Source: Rhizobium bangladeshense
GTDB taxonomy: Bacteria; Pseudomonadota; Alphaproteobacteria; Rhizobiales; Rhizobiaceae
Length of the DNA: 64,000 nucleotides
Direction of reading: 5' to 3'
NCBI RefSeq assembly: GCF_001662075.1
Contig: NZ_LYPL01000002.1
Coordinates: forward strand, 666,609 to 730,608
Shown here: piece after piece, positions 39,416 to 48,103 of the stretch
Layout: each line of letters begins with the position of its first letter
Position numbering within the stretch: the first letter of the stretch is position 1
Made by a program: the position numbers and the translations under genes
The notes under the pieces: generated by a model
Told to the model about the DNA's origin: nothing
Database searches by the model: none
What the model saw: the letters and a program-made list of their open reading frames with translations, nothing else

Positions 39416-40267
39416 TCAGGCCACAGCCGTCGTTTCGCTTGCAAAATCCGTAGAGAGAGCGAGCTCCCGCCAGGCGGCCAGTTCCTTTTCGACGCTCGCA
39501 TGCTGCGCCTCGATCATAGCCACCGTATCGCTGCCGAACGGCATGCGCAGCGGCGGGTTGGCCGAGTTGACAATCGTCATGATACCGGCAGCGAGCTTGG
39601 CAGGATTGCCGGGCTGCGCATGGTTGGCGTCGGCGGCGAAATTGCGCATGTTGCCGGCCGGCGTGCCTTCGTAGTCGGCAATGGAGGCCGGGCTGACCGC
39701 CAGCGACGTGTCGGAAAGGAAGTCCGTCCGGAAGAATCCGGGTTCGATGATCGTCACCTTGATGCCGAAGGGTTCGAGTTCGGCGGCCATCGATTCCGAC
39801 AGCCCCTCGACGGCGAATTTCGTCGAGCCGTAGACACCCCAGCCGGGATAGCCGAAATAACCGCCGATCGAGGAGAAGTTCAGGACATGGCCGGAGCGCT
39901 GGCGGCGCATATAGGGCAGTACGGCGCGTGTCACCTTCAGGAGACCAAAGACGTTCGTGGCATAGAGCTTTTCGATCTCTTCGGCGGTGGCCTCCTCGAC
40001 TGCGCCGAGCAATCCGTAGCCGGCATTGTTGGCGAGAACATCGATGCGGCCGAAGCGGGCGATGCCGGCAGCCGCAGCCTCTTTCGCCTGCGCCTCATTG
40101 GTAACGTCGAGGGCGACGGCAATGAGGTTCGGATGATCACCGAACTGCTCGGTCACTGTCTTTGGATTGCGGGCGGTGGCGATGACGCCATCGCCGGCGG
40201 CCAGCGCTTCCTTGGTCATCAGCGCGCCGAAGCCGCGGGATGCACCAGTGATGAACCAGATTTTCAT
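39416..40267 (-). CDS. Short-chain dehydrogenase/reductase
   Basis: 283 aa. Classical SDR features: cofactor motif TGASRGFG (residues about 7-14), Asp of LDVTN, NNAGYG, and catalytic Ser/Tyr/Lys in NFSSIGGYFGYPGWGVYGSTK. C-terminal half resembles oxidoreductases acting on ketones/alcohols with a PGFFRTDFL segment. The start at 40267 (MKIWFITGASRGFG) fits SDR N-termini; the open frame continues upstream without SDR likeness. Divergent from a LysR-type gene (128-bp gap), the usual layout for a LysR target. Confidence 0.92.
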   Translation of the reverse strand: MKIWFITGASRGFGALMTKEALAAGDGVIATARNPKTVTEQFGDHPNLIAVALDVTNEAQAKEAAAAGIARFGRIDVLANNAGYGLLGAVEEATAEEIEKLYATNVFGLLKVTRAVLPYMRRQRSGHVLNFSSIGGYFGYPGWGVYGSTKFAVEGLSESMAAELEPFGIKVTIIEPGFFRTDFLSDTSLAVSPASIADYEGTPAGNMRNFAADANHAQPGNPAKLAAGIMTIVNSANPPLRMPFGSDTVAMIEAQHASVEKELAAWRELALSTDFASETTAVA

Positions 40268-40395
40268 GACGAAATCCTTTGTGCTGAGTGATTGTGCTGG
40301 TGTCGTGTCTCTGTGTTGACGGGACGAATTTGATCGATAATTTGCTGATGTATAAGATTTACTATTCTTGAAACTATGATGAGTGAAATTCAGCA

Positions 40396-41282
40396 ATGCG
40401 CGCGACCGAACTCTCCGAACTTGCGGCCTTCGCGGCGGTGGCGAGGCATGAGAGCTTCCGCAAGGCGGGGAGGAGCGGGGCGTCACTGCCTCTGCCGTCA
40501 GCCATGCCGTGCGCAATCTCGAGGACCGGATCGGCATCCGTCTGCTCAACCGCACGACACGCAGCGTTTCGTTGACCGAAGCCGGCGAACTCCTGATCTC
40601 CCATCTCGATCCGGCCTTCGAGGAAATGGCGGCGGCGCTCGATGCGTTGAACCGTTATCGCGACACGCCCTTCGGCAAGGTGAGGATCAACGTGCCGAAT
40701 TCGATCGGTCCCTTCGTCATCGGCCGCATCATTGCCCCGTTGCTCCAGCGCAATCCGAATTTGCAGCTAGAGATCAACGCGACCGACAGGCTGGTCGATA
40801 TCGTCGAGGAGGGTTTCGATGCCGGCATCCGTTTCGGGGAGCGCGTCACCGAGGGCATGATCGCGCTACGCATCAAGCCCCGGATGCGCCTGGTCGTGGT
40901 CGGTTCGCCCGCCTATTTCGAGACCCGGCCGAAGCCGGCAACGCCCCACGAGCTCAAGCGCCATCTCTGCATCCAGAACATGTTTCCATCAGGTGCGCGT
41001 TATGCCTGGGAATTCGAGAAGGACGGCCAGACGGTGAGCTTTCAGCCGACCGGATCGTTGTCGCTCGATGACCACGAACTGATGATGCAGGCGGCGCTGG
41101 GCGGCGTCGGCCTTGCCTATATCTGGGAGCCCCGTGTCGAAAAAGCCGTTGCTGGCGGCGAGCTGATCCAGGTGCTCGACGACTGGTGCCAGCCGGAGGA
41201 ACCGCTCTATCTCTACTATCCGAGCCGCCGCCATATGTCGGCGGGTTTCAGGGCGGTCATCGACGCGATCAGGGCGGAGTAA
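40396..41282 (+). pseudogene. LysR-family transcriptional regulator, frameshifted
   Basis: ATG at 40396 opens MRATELSELAAFAAVARHES, FRKAG, the start of a LysR helix-turn-helix. Near 40462-40470 the frame must shift to continue ERGVTASAVSHAVRNLEDRI, IGIRLLNRTTRSVSLTEAG, and the rest of a complete regulator including the ligand-binding domain (DAGIRFGERV, GVGLAYIWEP). The total of 887 nt is one base short of a full frame: a single deleted base in the recognition helix. It is either a recent loss of function or a sequencing error. The regulator would have controlled the divergent SDR gene. No other damage is visible. Confidence 0.85.
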
Positions 41283-41295
41283 AGACGCTCAATTC

Positions 41296-41859
41296 CTATC
41301 CGCGCATGCCGGCGATCGTCTGAAGCGCCTCAAGATAAATCGTCAGGTCGCGGGCAGGATCCTCAGGCAGCTCTGCGGCACGGAATACCTTGCCTCCCGT
41401 CGCCTCGATGCCCCCGTCGATCATCAGGTTATCGGCCATGCCGTGATTTTCGATCGCGATGCCATCGGGTCCGCGCGGGCGTCCGCTCGCGACATCGATC
41501 TCCAGCCCCGCATACCAGATCGAACGAACACGCAGGCCATAGTCGTCGGGGTGGTTGGTATAGGCGAAGACCGATTTTCCGAGCGCGATCATGAATCCGA
41601 TTTCGTAGACCGTGCCCGGGTCGGCGCTGACGCCCCGAAACGGCGTGATGTTGGCAAGGCAGATATCGGCCCGGCGCATGGCGTCGTCGTTGCGTGCGTA
41701 GATCTCTGCTGCCGTCCGCTTCACCGGCGTCTGGTTTTCGTCGCTGCCGGGACCGGTCGGTTCGAAACCGAACTGGCGGGCCAATCGGCGTTTTTCGGCC
41801 ATGACGGGCATGGCATCGGGAAGAAAGACTTCCGGGCCGGCAAGGTAAATGGTGGTCAT
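41296..41859 (-). CDS. Nucleoside 2-deoxyribosyltransferase family protein
   Basis: 187 aa. MTTIYLAGPEVFLPDAMPVM is the family N-terminus (YLAGPxxF), with ADICLANITPFRGVSADPGT (acidic catalytic and binding residues), TVYEIGFMIALGKSVFAYTN. Such enzymes move or hydrolyse deoxyribose between nucleobases in salvage or nucleotide sanitation. Start at 41859 follows AAGGAT; the frame continues upstream without family likeness. It lies next to but is not obviously coupled with neighbouring genes. Confidence 0.9.
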   Translation of the reverse strand: MTTIYLAGPEVFLPDAMPVMAEKRRLARQFGFEPTGPGSDENQTPVKRTAAEIYARNDDAMRRADICLANITPFRGVSADPGTVYEIGFMIALGKSVFAYTNHPDDYGLRVRSIWYAGLEIDVASGRPRGPDGIAIENHGMADNLMIDGGIEATGGKVFRAAELPEDPARDLTIYLEALQTIAGMRG

Positions 41860-42093
41860 CGGTAATCCTTCATGCCAGCGCGAGCCGAAGCGCCGGGTTA
41901 GGGCAGGGCAGCTTATTTCCGACGGAAGCGCGGCAATTGGCAAGCCGCGCCGGCAGGGATTGTCGTTTTTCTTTTCGGCCATCGGATGAGGCGGGCGCAT
42001 AAAAAGCGTGAGGTTCATGCCCGTCCCCCTTTTGACTCTGCTGGACGAAGCGGCCAAAGATACCGCCATCACCAGCATCATCGGGAGAGGTTG

Positions 42094-43131
42094 ATGAAGG
42101 GTCGGATTGTGCCAAATCGAAGAACGCCAAAGCGGCTCAAATATCTGTTTGCCGCTTTGGCCGCGCTGATGCTATCGGCATCGGCAGCGTTCGGGCAGGA
42201 TGTCGGACCGCAAAGCCAGGCCTCGCGCGAGCAGGTCGAAAAACTCGTCGGCCTCTGGAAGGATCACTTTGCCGGCGCCGATAGCCTGCAGCAGCGCCGC
42301 ACCGCTTTCAAGTCGCTGATGGAGACGACGCCGGGGCCGACACGCATCCAGGTTCGGCAGGTCGATGCCGACGGCGTCGATGCGGAACTGATGTGGCCCG
42401 CCCGTCTTCATCACCCGATCGGTGAAAGGGTGATCCTCTATATTCATGGCGGCGGCTTCTCCAGCGGCTCCATCCGCACGCACAGCCTGCTTGCCGGCTC
42501 GCTCGCCAAGGCCGCATCCAGCGACGTCCTTCTCATCGATTATCGGCTGATGCCCGAATATACCTATCCGGCGCAGATCAGCGACGCGCTAACGGCCTAT
42601 CGCTGGCTTCTCGACAATGGCTATCGGAACGACAACATCGTCGTGGCAGGAGACGGCGCCGGCGGCAACATCGCGATCGAGACCGTGCTGCGGCAGATGC
42701 AGGTCGGAAAGGCGCTGCCGGCGGCCGTCATTGCGCTCAGCCCCATCACTGATCTTGCCGCGACGGGCGGATCGATGACATCGAATGCCGAAAGCGATCC
42801 GCTGGTCGGCAAAGACTGGATCGAGATTTTGCGCAAGGCCTATCTCGGCCGAAAGTCTCCGACCGATCCCCAGGCATCGCCGCTCTATGCCGACCTGACG
42901 GGCTTTCCGCCGCTATTGCTGCAGGTCGGTTCCGGCGAGGCCCTGCTGGACGACACGCTGCGTCTTGCCGACAAGGCGCGCCAGGCGGGGGTGAACGTCA
43001 CGACCGAAGTCTGGCCGGGCATGCCGCACCAGTGGCAGCTATTTCCTTCGCTGCTCGACGATGCCGATCGGGCGAGTCAGAATATCGCTGAGTTTGCAAT
43101 CCGCCATTTCGCCGACAAGCCGGAAGAGTAG
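42094..43131 (+). CDS. HSL-family alpha/beta-hydrolase lacking the nucleophile serine
   Basis: 345 aa with an N-terminal signal/anchor (RLKYLFAALAALMLSASAAF). Hormone-sensitive-lipase layout: ILYIHGGGFSSGS oxyanion motif, IDYRLMPEYTYPAQISDALT, C-terminal acid region GSGEALLDDTLRL and His312 in GMPHQWQLF. The nucleophile elbow reads GDGAGGN instead of GDSAGGN, i.e. Gly188 where Ser is expected. A single base (AGC to GGC) would explain it. As written the protein should not act as a serine esterase; a binding role or recent inactivation are possible. Start at 42094 follows GGGAGAGG. Confidence 0.85.
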   Translation: MKGRIVPNRRTPKRLKYLFAALAALMLSASAAFGQDVGPQSQASREQVEKLVGLWKDHFAGADSLQQRRTAFKSLMETTPGPTRIQVRQVDADGVDAELMWPARLHHPIGERVILYIHGGGFSSGSIRTHSLLAGSLAKAASSDVLLIDYRLMPEYTYPAQISDALTAYRWLLDNGYRNDNIVVAGDGAGGNIAIETVLRQMQVGKALPAAVIALSPITDLAATGGSMTSNAESDPLVGKDWIEILRKAYLGRKSPTDPQASPLYADLTGFPPLLLQVGSGEALLDDTLRLADKARQAGVNVTTEVWPGMPHQWQLFPSLLDDADRASQNIAEFAIRHFADKPEE

Positions 43132-43204
43132 CAACCGGCGCAGCAACGGCAGCCGCCATTATCGCGTGATTGCGATGGACCGCCGGACGGGCAAGGCGAG
43201 ATTG

Positions 43205-43930
43205 CTAGGCAAGAGCTTGCACGCCCGGACCGAGATAGCTTGCCATCAGCCCCGGATCGACGGCGAGTTCTGCAGCCGGACCGCAACGGCGTACTTCTCC
43301 AAGTTCGACGAGATAGCCTTCGTCGGCGATGTCGAGCGCGGCGCGGGCGTTCTGCTCTACCAGCAGGATGGATACGCCGGACTGGCGCAGTTCAGCGACG
43401 ATCCGCAGGATGTCGGCGACGATCAGCGGTGCGAGTCCGAGGCTCGGCTCGTCGAGAAGCAAGAGCCGAGGCCGGCTCATCAGCGCGCGGGCCAGTGCCA
43501 GCATCTGCCGCTCGCCGCCGGAAAGCGTCCCGGCCAGTTGCCTGCGGCGTTCGCGAAGCCGGGGAAAGCGGGCATAAACCTCTTCACGCGTCTCGGCACG
43601 CTCGGCGCTGGAGCGCAGGAAGCCGCCAAGCTCGATATTGTCCTCGACCGTCATGGAGCCGAAGAGTTCGCGCCGCTCGGGCACGAGGCAGAGCCCGGCG
43701 GCAACCCGGCCTTCGACCGTATCGGGCACCGGCGCGCCGTTGTAGAGGATGGTGCCGCGCGAGGGCACCACGCCCATGATCGCGTTGAGCAGGGTGGTCT
43801 TGCCGGCGCCATTGGCGCCGATGACGGTGACGATGCTGCCGGCTGTCATCGACAGCGAGATGCCGTGCACCACCTCGGCGCGGCCATAGGCGACATGGAT
43901 ATGGTTGATTTCGAGCAGCTTGTCGGTCAT
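43205..43930 (-). CDS. livF: ABC transporter ATP-binding protein, LivF type
   Basis: 241-aa ATPase of a branched-chain-amino-acid-type (HAAT) importer. Walker [18 protein letters not shown]-loop region, signature [16 protein letters not shown], Walker [16 protein letters not shown]-loop as [11 protein letters not shown]. Start at 43930 overlaps the fused LivM-LivG stop by ATGA, so it ends the operon with tight coupling. Substrate inferred from the locus to be an aromatic acid rather than an amino acid. Confidence 0.93.
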   Translation of the reverse strand: MTDKLLEINHIHVAYGRAEVVHGISLSMTAGSIVTVIGANGAGKTTLLNAIMGVVPSRGTILYNGAPVPDTVEGRVAAGLCLVPERRELFGSMTVEDNIELGGFLRSSAERAETREEVYARFPRLRERRRQLAGTLSGGERQMLALARALMSRPRLLLLDEPSLGLAPLIVADILRIVAELRQSGVSILLVEQNARAALDIADEGYLVELGEVRRCGPAAELAVDPGLMASYLGPGVQALA

Positions 43931-45699
43931 GCGGCACTCCCGAGATAGGCCGCAATCACGGCCGGATGTTGCCTGACATCGCCGGGCTTGCCCTCGGCGA
44001 TCAACGTACCGAAATCGAGCACGACGAGATGGTCGACCAGACCCATGACGAAACCCATGTCGTGCTCGACCAGCAGCACACTCACGCCCTCCGCCCGCAG
44101 TTTCTTGAGAAGATCGGCCAGTTCCTGCTTTTCGCCGTGGCGAAGACCCGCTGCCGGCTCGTCGAGCAGAAGCAGGGTCGGGTTGAGGCAAAGCGCGCGA
44201 GCGATCTCAAGAATGCGGATCTGCCCGAGTGCCAGGTCGCCGGCCGGCCGGTCGCGATAGGCGCTCAGGCCGACCCGGTCGAGCTGATAGGCGGCCTCGG
44301 CGAGCAGCGCTTCCTCCTCCTTGCGGTCGAGCCGGAAGAAGCTGCGGAATACGCCGGCCGTGCCACGCAGATGCGAACCGAGCGCCACGTTTTCCAGCAC
44401 CGACATGCCTGGCAGGACCTTGGCATGCTGGAAGGTTCTGGCAATGCCGCGCTCGGCGATCAGCCGCGGATTGAGGCCTGAAAGCGGTTCGCCGGCATAG
44501 GAGACCTCACCGCCGGAAAGGTTGAGGATACCGGTAATCAGGTTGAAGGTCGTGCTCTTGCCGGCGCCATTCGGGCCGATCAGACCGACGATCTGTCCGG
44601 CTTTGATCTCGAAGCTGACATCATTGACGGCGACGAGGCCGCCGAACTCCTTGCGCACCCTGTCGACCCGCACCAGCGTGGAGCCAGCGGCCGGCATCTG
44701 CCGCTTGCCGAGCGTGCCGCCATCCACTGGAAGCCTGCGCGGCGGGCGCGCCGGCAGCCATTTCTGCAAAAGCGGCCACAGCCCGTCGCGCGCGAACTGC
44801 AATATGACGACGAGCAGCACGCCGAACACGATCATTTCGGCATTTGCGGTCGTATCGAGGAGGCCGGGCAGCAGGCGCTGCAGGATTTCCTTGAGTATCA
44901 GCACGACACTTGCGCCGAAGATCGCCCCGCCGACGCGACCGGAACCGCCGACCACGGCCATCAGCAAATAGGTGATGCCCATGTCGAGGCCGAAGGGCGT
45001 GGGGTTTATTGCACGTTGCATATGGGCATAGAGCCAGCCGGAAAGGGCCGCGACCACGGCAGCGAAAACGAAAACAGTCAGCTTGGCGCGCTCAATATTG
45101 ACCCCAAAGGCTTCGGCGGCTTGGACACCTCCGCGTAATGCCCGAATGCCGCGCCCGACGCGGCTGTCGAGCAGGTTTTGCGCTCCGATCGCGACTGCAA
45201 TGACGAAGCTCCAGATGACATAGTAGATGGAGCTGCCGCTCAGCATAGGTTCGCCGGCAAGCGAAAGCGGGGGAATGCCGGATATGCCGTCATAGCGGCC
45301 GAGCATTTCGATGCGGCCGAAGAGATAATAGATCGCCAGCCCCCAAGCGATGGTGCCGAGCGGCAGATAATGCCCCGCGAGCCTGACCGTCATCAGTCCC
45401 AGCGGCAAGGCGACAACGGCGCCAACGAGCAGCGACAGCGGCAAGGTCATCCACGGAGAAAGGCCGTAGGCGGTGGTCAGCACGGCCGTCGTATAGGCGC
45501 CGAAGCCGCAGAAGGCTGCCTGGCCAAAGGAGGTCAAGCCGCCGACGCCCGTCAGAAGAACGAGGCCGATCACGACGAGCGAGGCAAGACCGATATTGTT
45601 GACGAGCGTGATCCAGAACGGCGGCACCGGCAATAAGGGGAGGACGGCGAGCATGGCGACGGCGGCGATGCCAGGATAGGAAGGCTTATGGCTGACCAC
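43927..45699 (-). CDS. Fused ABC permease-ATPase (LivM-LivG)
   Basis: 590 aa in one frame. Residues about 1-330 are a LivM permease with eight or more hydrophobic segments and the [20 protein letters not shown] motif; after a linker ([20 protein letters not shown]) residues about 350-590 are a LivG ATPase: [52 protein letters not shown]. The ABC signature is [15 protein letters not shown], i.e. LALGQ not LSGGQ. The start is GTG at 45699, two bases after the livH stop, with GAGGAGGAG in the end of livH. Fusion ensures a fixed permease:ATPase ratio. Confidence 0.93.
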   Translation of the reverse strand: MVSHKPSYPGIAAVAMLAVLPLLPVPPFWITLVNNIGLASLVVIGLVLLTGVGGLTSFGQAAFCGFGAYTTAVLTTAYGLSPWMTLPLSLLVGAVVALPLGLMTVRLAGHYLPLGTIAWGLAIYYLFGRIEMLGRYDGISGIPPLSLAGEPMLSGSSIYYVIWSFVIAVAIGAQNLLDSRVGRGIRALRGGVQAAEAFGVNIERAKLTVFVFAAVVAALSGWLYAHMQRAINPTPFGLDMGITYLLMAVVGGSGRVGGAIFGASVVLILKEILQRLLPGLLDTTANAEMIVFGVLLVVILQFARDGLWPLLQKWLPARPPRRLPVDGGTLGKRQMPAAGSTLVRVDRVRKEFGGLVAVNDVSFEIKAGQIVGLIGPNGAGKSTTFNLITGILNLSGGEVSYAGEPLSGLNPRLIAERGIARTFQHAKVLPGMSVLENVALGSHLRGTAGVFRSFFRLDRKEEEALLAEAAYQLDRVGLSAYRDRPAGDLALGQIRILEIARALCLNPTLLLLDEPAAGLRHGEKQELADLLKKLRAEGVSVLLVEHDMGFVMGLVDHLVVLDFGTLIAEGKPGDVRQHPAVIAAYLGSAA

Positions 45700-45701
45700 G
45701 T

Positions 45702-46751
45702 TTACTCCTCCTCGTGATGGCTGGCGCCGAACGAGAGCCAGATCAGGACCGGGACGATAAGGCCGAACACGATGATTTCCTTGAAATCGCTGGCGAAGAA
45801 GGATGCGAAGGATTCGACCAGTCCGACGCCGATTGCCGCAATCGCGGTCACGGGAAAACTTACCATCCCGCCCAGAATGGCTGCGACGAAGCCTTTTAGG
45901 CCGATCAGGAAGCCGGTGTCGTAGTAGATCGTTGTGATCGGCCCGATCAGCACGCCTGAAATCGCGGCGATTGCGGCGGCCATGACAAAGGCGGTGGCCC
46001 CGGTCAGCTCGGTACGCACACCGACAAGCCGGGCGCCGAGCCGGTTGACCGCCGTCGCCTTCAGCGCCTTGCCGAACAAGGTCTTGTCGAAGAAGATATA
46101 CAGGCCGACCATGATGAGAATGGTTGCCACGTAAATCATCAGGCTTTGGACGGTGACGAGCATTGGCCCGAGCGTGAAGCTGCTGTCATCCAGCGGCGCT
46201 GCACGGAAGCCTTCCGGACCGAAGAATATCAGGCCGAGGCCGACGATTGCCAGATGCACGCCGATCGAGGCGATCAGCAATACCAGCACCGATGCATCTG
46301 CGAGGGGTCGGTAGGCGATGCGATAGACGTAATAACCCATCGGGGCGATGATAGCGATGGTAATCGCCGCACGCACAAAGGAGGGCAACTGCAACGGCGC
46401 GAGAACGAGGACGAGACCATATACGACCCCGGGCAGCAGGAGGTTGACGGCGATACTGCGGAGCAAATGCGTCAGCCGCGCGTCCTGCCGCATGCGCCAT
46501 AGGTCGAGCAGAAAACCGACCGCGCCGAAACAGAGAAGCAGTTTGGTCGTGCCCGGCACGCGGCCCGCATCCAGCATTGCAAGCGTCAGCGCCCCATGGG
46601 CGACAAACTCGCCCTGGGGAATGAAGATCACGCGCGTGACCGAAAAGACCAGTACGATGGCCAGGCCCAACAGCGCATAGACCGCCCCGTTGGTGACTCC
46701 GTCCTGGATCAGGAATGTCGCAATTGTCTCGTCCAAGTGCTTCCCCCGCAT
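45702..46751 (-). CDS. livH: ABC transporter permease, LivH type
   Basis: 349-aa inner-membrane permease. TNGAVYALLGLAIVLVFSVT and IFIPQGEFVAHGALTLAML at the N-terminus and GVLIGPITTIYYDTGFLIGL, KGFVAAILGGMVSFPVTAIA near the C-terminus are the HAAT-family blocks. The start is uncertain: ATG 46751 has no clear ribosome-binding site; a TTG at 46736 (reading (M)DETIATFLIQDG) is well placed behind GGGGGAAG and may be the true start. A 135-nt gap with hairpins separates it from the binding-protein gene upstream. Confidence 0.9.
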   Translation of the reverse strand: MRGKHLDETIATFLIQDGVTNGAVYALLGLAIVLVFSVTRVIFIPQGEFVAHGALTLAMLDAGRVPGTTKLLLCFGAVGFLLDLWRMRQDARLTHLLRSIAVNLLLPGVVYGLVLVLAPLQLPSFVRAAITIAIIAPMGYYVYRIAYRPLADASVLVLLIASIGVHLAIVGLGLIFFGPEGFRAAPLDDSSFTLGPMLVTVQSLMIYVATILIMVGLYIFFDKTLFGKALKATAVNRLGARLVGVRTELTGATAFVMAAAIAAISGVLIGPITTIYYDTGFLIGLKGFVAAILGGMVSFPVTAIAAIGVGLVESFASFFASDFKEIIVFGLIVPVLIWLSFGASHHEEE

Positions 46752-46807
46752 TTTGTGGTGATATGGAACTACAGCTTGCTGCCTGCCACGAGAGAGATCG
46801 CCGGGTC

Positions 46808-46873
46808 TGGCGGCGGGCCGCCAGCCGGTCTTTCGGAAAGAGCGGGTCCAGGGCAGCATCCCGCCTTGGACCC
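46808..46873 (-). other. Two hairpins between binding-protein and permease genes
   Basis: TGGCGG / CCGCCA (46808-46813 and 46818-46823, loop of 4) and an 11-bp stem GGGTCCAGGGC / GCCTTGGACCC with one G-U pair (46844-46854 and 46863-46873). Transcribed from the minus strand they lie just after the binding-protein stop. Such structures commonly protect the upstream message so that binding protein is made in excess over the permease; this role is inferred. Confidence 0.6.
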
Positions 46874-46886
46874 TCGGCCGGCCCGC

Positions 46887-48035
46887 CTATTTGTTGCTCG
46901 GCAGAATCTGGAATTTGCCATCCTTGGCGGTGAGCAGCACGACACCGCGCTGGTCGAGCCCGTAATGATCCTTTGGCGTGAACTGGTACACGCCGTGAGT
47001 GGCGTCATAGGGACCACTGGTCTCGATAGCGTCGCGCAGAGCCGTGCGGAACTCCGTTGTGCCGGGCTTGGCCTTCTTGAGCGCGACCGGCACGGCCTTC
47101 TTGAGGATTGCCATAGCGTCCCAGGGATGCGAGCCGAACTGGGTGCGCGTGTTCGGACCAAACTTGCCTTCATAGGCCTTGAGATAGGCCAGGCCCTCCT
47201 GCTTGGTCGGTGAATTGTCTGCCTGATCCTCGGCGACCATGACCGGGCCGGACGAGAAGATGGTGTTTTCTACGTTCTTGCCGGCAATGCGCAGAAAATC
47301 GAAGGTCACCGCACCGGAGACGACATAGATCTTGCCCGTGAAGCCGCGCTCGCGCACCCCGATCTGCGGTAGCGCCGCACCGGTGCCCGAGGCGCCGATG
47401 AAGACAGCATCCGGCCTGGCCGCAACTGCCTTCAGCACTTGGCCCGAAACGGAGGTGTCGGCGCGGGCATAGCGTTCCTCGGCCACCACTTCGAGACCGT
47501 ACTTCTTGCCGGCGTTCTTGAGCTCATCGATCCACTGCTGGCCATAGGAGTCGGCGAAGCCGATGAAGGCTACGCGCTTAACGCCGTCCTGCTGCATGCG
47601 GGTGAACATTCCCTCCGCCAGCACGCTGGAGAACTGCGGCATGACGAAGTTCCACTCTTTGACCGCCGTCGGTGGGATTGGCGAAAAGGCGAAGTGCGGC
47701 ACGTGGGTCTCGTTGGCAACGCCCGCGACGGCGATGGCCGCAGGCGTCAATGCCGAGCCCATGATCACGTCGACCTTGTCGTCGTCGGCGAAACGACGGG
47801 CATTGGTCGTCGCGGCTGACGGATCGCCGCCGTCATCGAGAAGGATGACCTTCACTTTTTCGCCGCTGATCTCGGTCGGCCACAATTCGATGGATTGCTT
47901 CATCGGAATGCCGAGCGCAGCACCCGGACCGGTGATCGGAATGGTAACGCCGATGGTGATGTCGGCGAGCGCAGTGCCCGCCATCATTGAGAGAACGACG
48001 GCGGATGCCATCCAGGTCATAATGCGCTTTTTCAT
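46887..48035 (-). CDS. ABC transporter substrate-binding protein, LivJ/K type
   Basis: 382 aa with a Sec signal peptide (MTWMASAVVLSMMAGTALAD). Periplasmic-binding-protein type I fold: ITIGVTIPITGPGAALGIPM, DDGGDPSAATTNARRFADDD, VDVIMGSALTPAAIAVAGVA, and VAFIGFADSYGQQWIDELKN. Start at 48035 follows GGGAGGAAGAA. It is 68 nt downstream of the acyl-CoA dehydrogenase on the same strand, tying the importer to the catabolic genes. HAAT-type binding proteins with catabolic CoA-ligase operons often bind aromatic acids; the ligand here is inferred. Confidence 0.94.
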   Translation of the reverse strand: MKKRIMTWMASAVVLSMMAGTALADITIGVTIPITGPGAALGIPMKQSIELWPTEISGEKVKVILLDDGGDPSAATTNARRFADDDKVDVIMGSALTPAAIAVAGVANETHVPHFAFSPIPPTAVKEWNFVMPQFSSVLAEGMFTRMQQDGVKRVAFIGFADSYGQQWIDELKNAGKKYGLEVVAEERYARADTSVSGQVLKAVAARPDAVFIGASGTGAALPQIGVRERGFTGKIYVVSGAVTFDFLRIAGKNVENTIFSSGPVMVAEDQADNSPTKQEGLAYLKAYEGKFGPNTRTQFGSHPWDAMAILKKAVPVALKKAKPGTTEFRTALRDAIETSGPYDATHGVYQFTPKDHYGLDQRGVVLLTAKDGKFQILPSNK

Positions 48036-48103
48036 TTCTTCCTCCCAAAGAAAAGGGCGATATCGAACGCCCAGCCACGTTGTATGTCATGCACTCGGAC
48101 TCT

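Noticed and set aside
41860..42093. Upstream extension of the deoxyribosyltransferase frame (to 42081) and a plus frame from 41986
   Set aside because: Neither extension resembles its family and both lack ribosome-binding sites; the region is treated as divergent promoter DNA.
43240..46680. Multiple plus-strand frames opposite the liv genes
   Set aside because: All are antisense shadows of livF, the LivM-LivG fusion and livH.
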